Below the pieces are notes generated by a model. The model had not been told where the DNA came from, searched no databases, and worked only from the letters and a program-made list of their open reading frames with translations. A DNA stretch of 64,000 bases, taken from Hymenobacter psychrotolerans DSM 18569 (GTDB taxonomy: Bacteria > Bacteroidota > Bacteroidia > Cytophagales > Hymenobacteraceae). This document shows, in pieces, positions 32,495 through 40,324 of this stretch (position 1 is its first letter; every line of letters starts with the position of its first letter). Position numbers and translations under genes: made by a program. The DNA lies in the NCBI RefSeq assembly GCF_900142395.1, contig NZ_FRAS01000013.1, forward strand, positions 62,001 through 126,000, in the 5' to 3' direction.

Positions 32495-34294
32495 TTAGTG
32501 GCGCGGCCCCCGGGTTTTCACCTGCGTCGTTTGCTCCTTGGCCGGCGTGGCCACCACCGTCTTGGTAGCACCCGGTACCGTTTGCTGCACCTGCGGCGCC
32601 TGGTGCTGGATTAGCTCGTGCGCGGCGGGACGCACCTCGATGCAGGCCTTGGCGGCATTTACCTGCACGGTGCCGTCGAACTGCCGGCCGCCGTCGCCGC
32701 TGGCCATGTTGGCCAGGGCCACGACTTTGCCCTCGCGCAGGTCGTAGCTCTGCTCAGGCGTAAGCTTGACGCCGGCAATGGTATCGTGCAGCGTCACCTT
32801 GTCCTCGGGCAGAATCACCACCTTGTTCATGGCCTTGTCCACGGCTACGTAACCGTTGTAGGTGCGGCCCTGCTCGTCCTTGAGGCCACGCAGCAGGCCG
32901 GCGTTGCCCTCCGTTTCCAGCCGCTGCCGCTGCTCGGGCGTGAAGGGCATTCCTCCAATCTCATTGGGAATCACCAGCCGGGCCTGGGGCAACTCCATTT
33001 TCAGGGTAGCCGTGCCGTCAGCTTCGCGGCGCAGCACCATCTTCCCCGCAAACCGAACGGGGTCCTGATCCGGCCGGCCCGTTACCTGCATGGCCAACAA
33101 GTCGGTTTGCCGCCCGCTCAGCAGCTTTTCCAGCTGCCCGCTCTGCTCCAGCGTCTGCAGGGTCAGACCCAACGAAGCCAGCACCTGCTGCGGCACGTCG
33201 CTGGCCTGGAATGGCGGGGCGACGGGGGGCGACGGAGTTGCCCTCTCGGCCGGGGCCGGCTTAGCGGCGTCGGCGACGGCCACTGCGTAGGCACCTATGG
33301 CAGCTGGCGCCTGGTCGGGCAGAACTTCCGCCTGGGCAGTGCCCGCCTTACGGAGCAGGCGCGCCTGCAAATCCTGGCGGGTTTGCTCGTAGTCCACTTC
33401 CAGGTGCTGCCGGGTTTTTGGGCCGCCATTTAGATGGGCATAGAAGTTCTTCAGAAAGGCTGACGCCGGGTTGCCGCTGGTGTCGATGTCAAAAATGCTT
33501 TTCCCGTCGCGCAGCACCTGCTCGGTGGTCCTGCCCTGCTGCTGGGCCAGCTGCTGCACGCGCTGCTCGGCTGCGGCCTGCTGACCCTGCTCCGGAACGG
33601 TTAGCGCGTGCTTGGGCACGGCCGCGAGCTGGGCGCTCAGTGCGTCCCACTGCCCGGCGCCGAATGCCTGCCGCACCTGCTTGCTGCGTGGGGGCTCGTA
33701 GCCGTCATCGTAGCCCGCCTCCTGCCGGCGGGCGGCCGCCTGCTCCGGCTTTTCCATCACGCCCACGCCATTCCCTATCTGCCGGAAGCCCTGTAATGTC
33801 GCCTCCAGCTGACCCAGTTTGTTGGATTCGGGGTCGTAGCTGACCGCAAAGCCCCCCGTGAGTTTGCCCGCCGGGTTGCGCTCGAACTGCAGCGCGCCCA
33901 CGGCCACGCCGGCTTCCCGGAGTTGGTCGAGGTAAGCGCGCATTTCCAGCAGCGGAGCTACCTCATCACCCTTCTGCTGCCAGGTGATGCGCAATTCGCC
34001 CACGGGCGCTGTAGCCATTGCATCGGTAGCAGGGTCGGCAGTGGGGGCCTCCTGCCCCTCCCCTACCGTTGCGGTCTGCGCCTGCGGGTCCTTGCTCGGC
34101 TGCTCATTGGGCGTCAACGCCGCAGGAGCTGTATCCCCGGCCGGCGCAACGCCTGGAGGTAGGGCCACCTCCTCGGCCTGGGGTACGGGTAGCGGCGGGG
34201 TTTGCGCCTGCCCAGTAGTCAAAGATTCGTTTGCGTCGCTGGCCTTTATCTGGGGCAACGACGCTGGGGTCATCTCGTCATCTTGCTCAGCCAT
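32495..34294 (-). CDS. DUF3945/DUF4099-type plasmid protein
   Basis: 599 aa from MAEQDDEMTPASLP (ATG 34294); the frame is open further upstream but that would place the start over the putative promoter. Residues about 10-100 are a low-complexity Pro/Ala/Gln linker. The C-terminal third contains two DUF3945-like units, GGMPFTPEQRQRLETEGNAGLL... TYNGYVAVDK and GVKLTPEQSYDLREGKVVAL... FDGTVQV. This family recurs on Bacteroidota mobile elements beside primase or topoisomerase genes; function unknown. A helical middle (AAEQRVQQLAQQQGRTTEQVL) may mediate assembly. Confidence 0.7.
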   Translation of the reverse strand: MAEQDDEMTPASLPQIKASDANESLTTGQAQTPPLPVPQAEEVALPPGVAPAGDTAPAALTPNEQPSKDPQAQTATVGEGQEAPTADPATDAMATAPVGELRITWQQKGDEVAPLLEMRAYLDQLREAGVAVGALQFERNPAGKLTGGFAVSYDPESNKLGQLEATLQGFRQIGNGVGVMEKPEQAAARRQEAGYDDGYEPPRSKQVRQAFGAGQWDALSAQLAAVPKHALTVPEQGQQAAAEQRVQQLAQQQGRTTEQVLRDGKSIFDIDTSGNPASAFLKNFYAHLNGGPKTRQHLEVDYEQTRQDLQARLLRKAGTAQAEVLPDQAPAAIGAYAVAVADAAKPAPAERATPSPPVAPPFQASDVPQQVLASLGLTLQTLEQSGQLEKLLSGRQTDLLAMQVTGRPDQDPVRFAGKMVLRREADGTATLKMELPQARLVIPNEIGGMPFTPEQRQRLETEGNAGLLRGLKDEQGRTYNGYVAVDKAMNKVVILPEDKVTLHDTIAGVKLTPEQSYDLREGKVVALANMASGDGGRQFDGTVQVNAAKACIEVRPAAHELIQHQAPQVQQTVPGATKTVVATPAKEQTTQVKTRGPRH

Positions 34295-34364
34295 TGGAAA
34301 GTGAAATAGAGGAAGGAAAAAGCCACCCTGACCGCTTAGCACGGGGCCGGGCAGCCCGGAATTC

Positions 34365-34382
34365 GACTTGTGCAAACCTATC
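34365..34382 (-). promoter_or_regulatory. Promoter-like element shared with the tra operon
   Basis: Minus-strand GATAGGTTTGCACAAGTC, 71-88 bp before the DUF3945-gene start. It includes TAGGTTTG, a perfect TAnnTTTG -7 box. The identical 18 bp occurs in plus orientation at 43631-43648 before the tra operon. Confidence 0.65.
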
Positions 34383-34500
34383 GGCCACCACTAGGCGCGG
34401 AGCAGAAACTTGACGAGTGGTCAGAATTGGGGGGGTAAGGTGCCGGCTGGGTACACGAACGGCATCCTCAGGCAGGCCCACCACCGCACTATAAATGATT

Positions 34501-36510
34501 CTACTGCTCGGCCTTTTCCTTAATCAGATGGCGCAATGCTGGGTCCTGCTTGATGCGGGTCAGCTCGCGGGCGCATAGCTCTTTCACGTCCGTTTTCACC
34601 CGGTTGAAGTTGGCCTTAATCATCTCCTCGGCCTCGTCCTTGCCCGTAGTCGGATTGATGAAGCTGGTAATATCAGGGATGGGCTGGTAGCCGCTGGCTT
34701 CCGCCGCTACGGCCTTCACGTCTACCTGGATGCGGGCGTGAAACACCTTCTGGTCGATTTCCTCGCCGAAGTTGTCGGCTACCGCTCCCACGAAATTACC
34801 CTGGGTGAGGTTGGCAATGGTGCTGGCCGGAATCATGCTGTCCATCTGCGTGGAAAGGCTGGTGCTCGTCTCACGCATGTTGATGCTCAGGCTCTGGCGC
34901 CGCTGCAGAATCTTGCCGAACCGCTCGCTTAGCCACTTGCCGCTATTGCCCGATACCTGCCCGCTGAACACGTTGCCCACCGTGTTCTTGATGACCTCGG
35001 CCTCCTTCTGCCCGTAGTCGCGCTCCAGCTGCGAGAAGTCCTGGAAGCCCAGACAGGTGCTCACCTTGTTGCTGCGGGCCGTGGCAATGAGGTTATCGAG
35101 GCCCTTGAAGTAAATGGTGGGCAACTCGTCAATGATCAGCGACGACTTGCGCTTGCCCTTCTGGTTGACCAGCTTCACCAGCCGGGCGTTGTAGAGGCCC
35201 AGCGCGGCCCCGTAGATGGCTTGGCGCTCGGGGTTGTTGCCCACGCACAACACCTTGGGCTCCTCGTTGCTGTTGATGTCGAGCGTAAAGTCGTTGCCCG
35301 ACATCACCCAGTAGAGCTGGGGCGAAGCCAGCCGGCTCAGCGGAATCCGGGCGCTGGCAATCTGCCCTTCCAGCTGCTCAATGGCGTCCTTCTGAAAGGC
35401 CGATACGAAAGGCTTCACCAGATTCTCAATTTCCGGGTACGAGGCCAGCACCGGGAAAATCTCCTCGTAGTCGCGGCTCAGAAACTCGATAACGTGGGGA
35501 AAGGTGCAGTACTTGCCCTTCTCGAACAGCTTCAGAAACCAGATGATGGCCGCCACGAAGTTGATGGGTGACTCCACGAAAAAGTCCCCCTGCTTCTGAA
35601 TCCAGCTCTTGTTCAGGTTCAGCATGATGGTCGACGCGCTTTCGTAGGCGTCCACGATGTCGGTCATCAGCTCGGGCAGCAGCGGGTTGCAGCGGTGGCT
35701 TTTGCGCGGGTTGTCGAAGTTGATGACATAGAAGCCCACCGGCCTATCGAACTTGTCCTGGTGACGCAGCAGCGTGTTGTAGCAGATGCGGCTCAGGTCG
35801 TCAAACTTGTAGTCGTAGATGTACATGCAGAAGCCCTTGGCTAGGTGCTGCCGGATAAACTCGTTGATGATGGCAAAGCTCTTGCCCGAGCCGGGCGTGC
35901 CCAGCACCATCGTGGCCCGGAACGGATTCACCACGTTTAGCCAGCCGCGGTGCTTCTTGCCGCGCAGCCAGTACTCGGTGCGCAGATTCACCGAGTACTC
36001 GTTTTCCATCAGCCGCTCCTCCTGCGGGAAGCTCTCGTTTTCCTTGTTGAAGATGTCCTTCAGCAAGTCGTTGTTGAACAGCCGGCTCAGCCACGCCCCG
36101 GCGCTCAACAAGAGCAGAAAGCCAACCGTCAGCAGTCCGGCGTAAAGCACCGTCGTCAGCCCGGCTCCCAGCGTCAGCCCGCGCACTGCATCCGCCCCGA
36201 AGAGCAGCAGCAGCCCCAGCGCGGCGGAGCCCGCCACCGTCCGGCCTTTGAGCTCTTGGTTAGCCCGCCCCCGCGTGCCCAGGCAGCTGAGCAGCAGGAA
36301 TACCACGGCCAGGCTCTTGCTGACCCAGCTGGCTTTGAACAGAAAGGTATTTCGCGTGAAGCTCTCCAGCAGGTGCTCCACCACGTCGGTCGTCCAGCCC
36401 AGAGAGCGGAAGTAGCCGAAGCAGTAATAGTAGATGTTTATGGCCAGCAGCCCAATGGCAAACAGGCGCATAAACTCCATGATTTTCCGTAACCCCTTTT
36501 CGTCTTCCAT
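34501..36510 (-). CDS. Type IV coupling protein (VirD4/TraG-like ATPase)
   Basis: 669 aa from MEDEKGLRKIMEFMRLF (ATG 36510). An ATG 24 bp earlier is possible, but the shorter start matches family starts and lies next to an inverted repeat. Four or five membrane helices occupy residues 10-150; Walker A GTPGSGKS follows NPFRATMVL (about 205-215), and SSLIIDELPTIYF is Walker B. It links the relaxosome to the secretion channel and pumps DNA. It lies upstream of the DUF3945 gene and downstream of relaxase and MobC, all on the minus strand. Confidence 0.92.
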   Translation of the reverse strand: MEDEKGLRKIMEFMRLFAIGLLAINIYYYCFGYFRSLGWTTDVVEHLLESFTRNTFLFKASWVSKSLAVVFLLLSCLGTRGRANQELKGRTVAGSAALGLLLLFGADAVRGLTLGAGLTTVLYAGLLTVGFLLLLSAGAWLSRLFNNDLLKDIFNKENESFPQEERLMENEYSVNLRTEYWLRGKKHRGWLNVVNPFRATMVLGTPGSGKSFAIINEFIRQHLAKGFCMYIYDYKFDDLSRICYNTLLRHQDKFDRPVGFYVINFDNPRKSHRCNPLLPELMTDIVDAYESASTIMLNLNKSWIQKQGDFFVESPINFVAAIIWFLKLFEKGKYCTFPHVIEFLSRDYEEIFPVLASYPEIENLVKPFVSAFQKDAIEQLEGQIASARIPLSRLASPQLYWVMSGNDFTLDINSNEEPKVLCVGNNPERQAIYGAALGLYNARLVKLVNQKGKRKSSLIIDELPTIYFKGLDNLIATARSNKVSTCLGFQDFSQLERDYGQKEAEVIKNTVGNVFSGQVSGNSGKWLSERFGKILQRRQSLSINMRETSTSLSTQMDSMIPASTIANLTQGNFVGAVADNFGEEIDQKVFHARIQVDVKAVAAEASGYQPIPDITSFINPTTGKDEAEEMIKANFNRVKTDVKELCARELTRIKQDPALRHLIKEKAEQ

Positions 36511-36588
36511 TGCTTGAACCGCTTGGTGAATCAAGCAACTTACCGCCCCGCCTTACCTCTGGCACGGATTACTTGACGAGCGGTTCAA
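36510..36588. repeat. Inverted repeats around the coupling-protein start
   Basis: TTGCTTGA (36510-36517) and TCAAGCAA (36531-36538) form one hairpin; TTGAACCGCT (36514-36523) and AGCGGTTCAA (36579-36588) form a wider one. The adjoining ACTTGACGAGCGGT (36571-36584) recurs as ACTTGACGAGTGGT at about 34408, before the DUF3945 gene. Probably operators for the transfer regulon. Confidence 0.55.
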
Positions 36589-36639
36589 AGTCAGCGGTGA
36601 GATGCACGCTCAGCACACGAAGGGTGACACCCCCTGCCC

Positions 36640-37509
36640 CTACTGTCTACGCCCCTTCCGGCGGACTTGCTTCGGCCGTACAGGCGGCGCCGGCTGAGGC
36701 AGCGTGGTTGCTACCTCGGGACGAGCCTTCCGCTCAGCTTCCGGCTCCCTAACCGGCTTCACGGATGCCGCCAGGGCCTCCCGCAGCTGCGCCCCTTTGT
36801 AGCCTACTTCCTGGCCCCTCAAAGCCACTCCTTCCGTTTCAAAGCTAACGCCGCGCAATACCCCGCCCTTGTCGTGGGTGTAGCGAATCTCGATGGCTAG
36901 TTTTTGCAATTGCAAAGCCAGCCACTGCTCCCCTTCCCTATCCGACTGCTGCAGCAGCTGCGCCAGCGCCTGACTTACCCGCTGCCGCGCCACCTCCTTG
37001 GTGGGGTCTAGTGTCTTCAAACTACGCCGCCTTTCGGGTAGCGGGTCCATGCCCAGCTCCTGGCTTATCTGCCGCGTGACGGCTGGCTGCCGGTAAAAAT
37101 TATTATCCGTTCGCAACGCCGGGCCGCCGTCAATCGGCACCCGGTTCAGGTAGATGTGCACGTGGGCGTGCTGCTTGTCCCGGTGCTCATACACGACCAT
37201 CTGGTGCCGATCAATCGGTGCTCCCATCAACTCACAATAGCGCTTGGCCGCCGCCACCTTTTGCGCCTGACTCACGGCTTCCCCGGCCTTCCACGAAAGG
37301 ACCGTATGCCACACGGGTTTCCGCACGCGCTTGCTCCGGGCCGCCACGGCCTGCATATCCTGCGCCATCTCTTTCGGGCTTCCTGGAATTACGTTGGAGA
37401 CCACTAAAAGTGGCGCCTCCCCTGGCTCCTTACCCCTCCCCTGCCGCTGCCCAGCCCCGTAAGTCAGCGCGCCCTCAAAGTCGCTACCCGTGGTTGTTTT
37501 CGCAATCAT
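36640..37509 (-). CDS. Relaxase/mobilisation nuclease (MOBP/MOBB-like)
   Basis: 289 aa. Relaxase fold (pfam03432-like) with a candidate catalytic Tyr at Y17 (GALTYGAG), WHTVLSWKAGE (H68) and the metal-binding HAHVHIYLNRV (H114, H116, H118). The C-terminal 60 residues are basic and Pro-rich. It would nick oriT and stay bound to the 5' end. ATG overlaps the last codons of the MobC gene (4 bp), so the two are coupled. A nested inverted repeat upstream of MobC is the likely target. Confidence 0.88.
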   Translation of the reverse strand: MIAKTTTGSDFEGALTYGAGQRQGRGKEPGEAPLLVVSNVIPGSPKEMAQDMQAVAARSKRVRKPVWHTVLSWKAGEAVSQAQKVAAAKRYCELMGAPIDRHQMVVYEHRDKQHAHVHIYLNRVPIDGGPALRTDNNFYRQPAVTRQISQELGMDPLPERRRSLKTLDPTKEVARQRVSQALAQLLQQSDREGEQWLALQLQKLAIEIRYTHDKGGVLRGVSFETEGVALRGQEVGYKGAQLREALAASVKPVREPEAERKARPEVATTLPQPAPPVRPKQVRRKGRRQ

Positions 37510-37829
37510 ATCAGGTAGCCTCTAATAATTGTCAGCGCCTCTAACAGCTGCGCCTCATGGTTGCTAAACGACTTACCAGCCTGTGCCAGACGCGCAATCT
37601 GATTAAGGTTAGTACCAATGCCAACCAGCTGCCGTCGCAACTCCGCCGGTACGCTTTCTTTTATCTCTACCCCCCGTCCAACGTCCCGCAAATACGCTGA
37701 TACCTTCTTGTAGCCAGCAGCCTTAGCCTTCTCCTGCAGCTCCTTTTTCTCATCCGGGCTTACGCGCACATCAATGCGCAAAGTGCGCGCAGCCTCGGCA
37801 GTTGTTTCATCTGGCTTCTCTGATTCCAT
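37506..37829 (-). CDS. mobC: MobC-like relaxosome accessory protein
   Basis: 107 aa. RIDVRVSPDEKKELQEKAKAAGYKKVSAYLRDVGRG is a ribbon-helix-helix DNA-binding domain of the MobC type, and QLVGIGTNLNQIARLAQAGK is the usual second conserved segment (MobC proteins carry GxNLNQIAR-like motifs). It binds oriT and loads the relaxase. The gene lies immediately next to the proposed oriT. Confidence 0.87.
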   Translation of the reverse strand: MESEKPDETTAEAARTLRIDVRVSPDEKKELQEKAKAAGYKKVSAYLRDVGRGVEIKESVPAELRRQLVGIGTNLNQIARLAQAGKSFSNHEAQLLEALTIIRGYLI

Positions 37830-37909
37830 AAGCTACTTACGGCGCTTCGTGAAGAATGGCTACTGAATAGTAATGTTCACCATTCACGCAAATCTAAGCA
37901 GCTAGAGCT

Positions 37910-37995
37910 AGCAAGCCAAGCTATGTGAGCCTGCGAACATGGCGGTGTCATTGTTTGGGCAAACGAATTTTGTCCGGACAATGACATGGCTTGCT
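37910..37995. other. Candidate oriT (nested inverted repeats)
   Basis: Three nested inverted repeats: AGCAAGCCA (37910-37918)/TGGCTTGCT (37987-37995); TGTCATTGT (37946-37954)/ACAATGACA (37978-37986); and the 12-bp palindrome TTGTCCGGACAA (37970-37981). The segment lies 80 bp upstream of mobC and the relaxase gene, where oriT is normally found. The nick site cannot be read from sequence. Confidence 0.65.
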
Positions 37996-38058
37996 GGTCG
38001 ATGAACGAGCAGATTGAACGAGGACGTTGAATGGGGCTAGGACTATAACTAGCGCGCT

Positions 38059-38555
38059 TCTTTGCATCATTGCTTCCTTGCTTCAATGAAGCACTTAAAA
38101 CACGAATTAAACTTGGTGATGAAGGACCAGAACATTTGAATACACATTGCTGCTGTCTACTGCAATTTCTGCTTCAAAGAATCGGTGCTTCATTGCTTCA
38201 TTGCGTCACACGCAGCGTTTATACTACTTGCAAAAGTACCACATTACTGTTGCTTCGGCGCTTCATTGCTTCAATACAGATTTATCAAATTTTTATTTTA
38301 TGCTTCAGTGCTTCATTACTTCGACGCTTCAGATTGCTCATACTTCAATGCTTCAATGAAGCATTGAAGTATTGCCGCGCTGATAGCCTGCTTCGATACT
38401 TCGATAATTCAACGAGGCTATGTATCTTTGATGGCTTGCTTCTTTGCTTCAGTAACTCGCGGACATTTAGAAGCTCTGAAGCACAGAAGCACAGAAGCAC
38501 AAAAGCACAAAAGCAAAGGATCAATGCTTCATTGACACATTGCAACTTTGAAGCA
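38059..38555. repeat. Centromere-like region: ~20 TGCTTC/GAAGCA hexamers
   Basis: A 500-bp AT-rich region with no real gene. TGCTTC or its complement GAAGCA occurs about 20 times in both orientations, often as TGCTTCA, plus several one-base variants (ACGCTTC, TACTTC). A direct run of GAAGCACA-like units lies at about 38478-38515. It directly precedes parA, so it is a likely parS/centromere and may also regulate parA. Confidence 0.75.
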
Positions 38556-38602
38556 TTGACGCATTATGAACCGACTACCACTTTTTTAAAACCACTCACC
38601 TA

Positions 38603-39418
38603 ATGAAAAACACTCGGGTAATTGCCTTTGCCACTCAGAAGGGTGGGGCTGGCAAATCCACCATCGGCACGCACGTCGCCTCGGCGCTCTGCTATCTCTA
38701 CGGTTACAAAGTGGCGATGCTTGACTGCGACTATCCGCAGAACACCTTGCACGCCTACCGCAACCACGAGCAGCAGCTTTTGCAATCCGACGTGGCTTTT
38801 CAGGAGCGGCTCATCAAGCAAGGGGTAACGCCTTACCCGATTGCTATTTCGAGCGTTGAAAAGGCCGTTGAGGCGATTGACACCCTGGCCGAGAAAGAGT
38901 TCGATTTTATCCTGGTGGATACGCCTGGTACGGTCAACGTTGTGGGGTTGAGCGAACTGCTGGAGCGAGTAGACTACATCTTTCTGCCCATGGAGCCGGA
39001 TATGGGAACCATTGCCTCCACGATGTCCTACATGCACATTCTGGGCAACTTCACCCATAGGCAGCGGCCGGAATCCAACCTGGCAGGCTTTTACGCCTTC
39101 TGGAACAAGTTTCTCAAGGCGGAGAAGCGGACGGTTTACACGAAGACCGCCGAGCTGTTTCGTGAAAAGGGCTATCCGCTGCTCAACAGCCGGGTGGAGT
39201 CGCTGGTCAGCATCAAGGACAAGCGCTCCACGATGTTTCCTATGCCGGAAAAGGAGTTGGGCAAACTCGGCCTGGGCAGCCTGATTACCGAAATTCTGGA
39301 ATTGGTGCTCGGCAAGGGCGCGGTTACCCCCTCGGGCAAGACCATTGACTTCACGCCCACGGAATTCGAGCAGCCGGCCCCCGCTGCCCTTGAAACCTCC
39401 GACGACAACGCTAAATAA
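38603..39418 (+). CDS. parA: ParA-family partition ATPase
   Basis: 271 aa. Deviant Walker A KGGAGKST (residues about 14-21), CDYPQNTLHAYR as switch I, DFILVDTPGTVNVVG as Walker B, and a C-terminal Pro/Ala-rich tail. Short ParA without N-terminal HTH (type Ib-like), which normally pairs with a small DNA-binding partner; that is the downstream gene, 11 bp away. Related genes are called traA in Bacteroides conjugative transposons. The upstream hexamer array is the likely centromere. Confidence 0.92.
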   Translation: MKNTRVIAFATQKGGAGKSTIGTHVASALCYLYGYKVAMLDCDYPQNTLHAYRNHEQQLLQSDVAFQERLIKQGVTPYPIAISSVEKAVEAIDTLAEKEFDFILVDTPGTVNVVGLSELLERVDYIFLPMEPDMGTIASTMSYMHILGNFTHRQRPESNLAGFYAFWNKFLKAEKRTVYTKTAELFREKGYPLLNSRVESLVSIKDKRSTMFPMPEKELGKLGLGSLITEILELVLGKGAVTPSGKTIDFTPTEFEQPAPAALETSDDNAK

Positions 39419-39429
39419 CGCCCGCTCCC

Positions 39430-40122
39430 ATGGCCAAGAAAACCACCGAATCCAAAGAAGCCGCGGCCGAGCGGCGCCAGCGTGAACTTGCTGCCCTTAC
39501 TTCGGGCGTTGCTGCTTTCAGCCTGATGGGCGACGCCCCCCGGCCAGCGGCGCCGGCACCGGCGCCTGCCGAAGCATCCGCACCTGCCGTTGCGGAGACT
39601 CCTGCCGCGCCGTCGACGCCCCCCGCGGCTGAAGTTGCTCCGCCCGCTGCGGCAAAGGAACCAGCGGGAAAAAAGGCGACGCCTGCGCCAGAGGTGGCGG
39701 CCGTGCCCGTGGCACCCGTTCAGGCGGTAGAACCCGCAGCAGCGGCATCGGCACCGGTAGGGGGGGAGCCGCGCGCGGCCGCCCCCACACCACTGCCTTC
39801 GCCAGCTCCGGCCAGCGCGCCGGAAGAGGAAGACGGGGAGGAAGCCGAGGAGGAGTTTCCCGTTGCCCCGCCGGTCGCGGCGAGTGGGGAGCTTGACTTG
39901 GCGCAGCTGTTCGTGCCTTCGGCGGAGAAGAAGACGACCACCCTGCGCATCACGGCCGACCACCAGCAGTATTTTACCCAGCTCGGCTTTATCCTGGGCG
40001 GGGGCGCGTCGGCCCCGGATATCATTCATAACATTCTGAATCGCTTTCGACAGGAGCACGAAGCGCAGCTGCAGAAGGCGATGAAAAAGCAGATCCGCCA
40101 GATGATGGCACCTAAAAAATAG
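39430..40122 (+). CDS. DUF3408-like partner of ParA (centromere-binding candidate)
   Basis: 230 aa. Residues about 35-145 are low-complexity Ala/Pro/Glu. The C-terminal 80 residues are ordered: KKTTTLRITADHQQYFTQLGFILGGG... DIIHNILNRFRQEHE, a ribbon-helix-helix-like fold as in DUF3408 proteins that follow ParA on Bacteroidota elements. By position it should bind the upstream repeats and activate ParA. The disordered region may interact with ParA. Confidence 0.75.
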   Translation: MAKKTTESKEAAAERRQRELAALTSGVAAFSLMGDAPRPAAPAPAPAEASAPAVAETPAAPSTPPAAEVAPPAAAKEPAGKKATPAPEVAAVPVAPVQAVEPAAAASAPVGGEPRAAAPTPLPSPAPASAPEEEDGEEAEEEFPVAPPVAASGELDLAQLFVPSAEKKTTTLRITADHQQYFTQLGFILGGGASAPDIIHNILNRFRQEHEAQLQKAMKKQIRQMMAPKK

Positions 40123-40324
40123 GGCAGCACTGGTATCCCAGGGCTATTCCATACGTATAGCGGCCGGCTCACCTTCCGTGGTTGAGCTGGCCGTTCCGTT
40201 TCCCGCTCTGGCCTTTTCCCAATGCTCCACTTACCGGTGGGGGAGGGGAGAAGCTCTACTACCACCCCGCTATGTCTACACAAACCTTATATCCGTCATT
40301 ACCTTACTCACAATCCGTTACCGC

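Noticed and set aside
38461..38520. Possible CRISPR-like short repeats
   Set aside because: The unit is only 8-9 bp with no spacers of even length; fits the hexamer array before parA.
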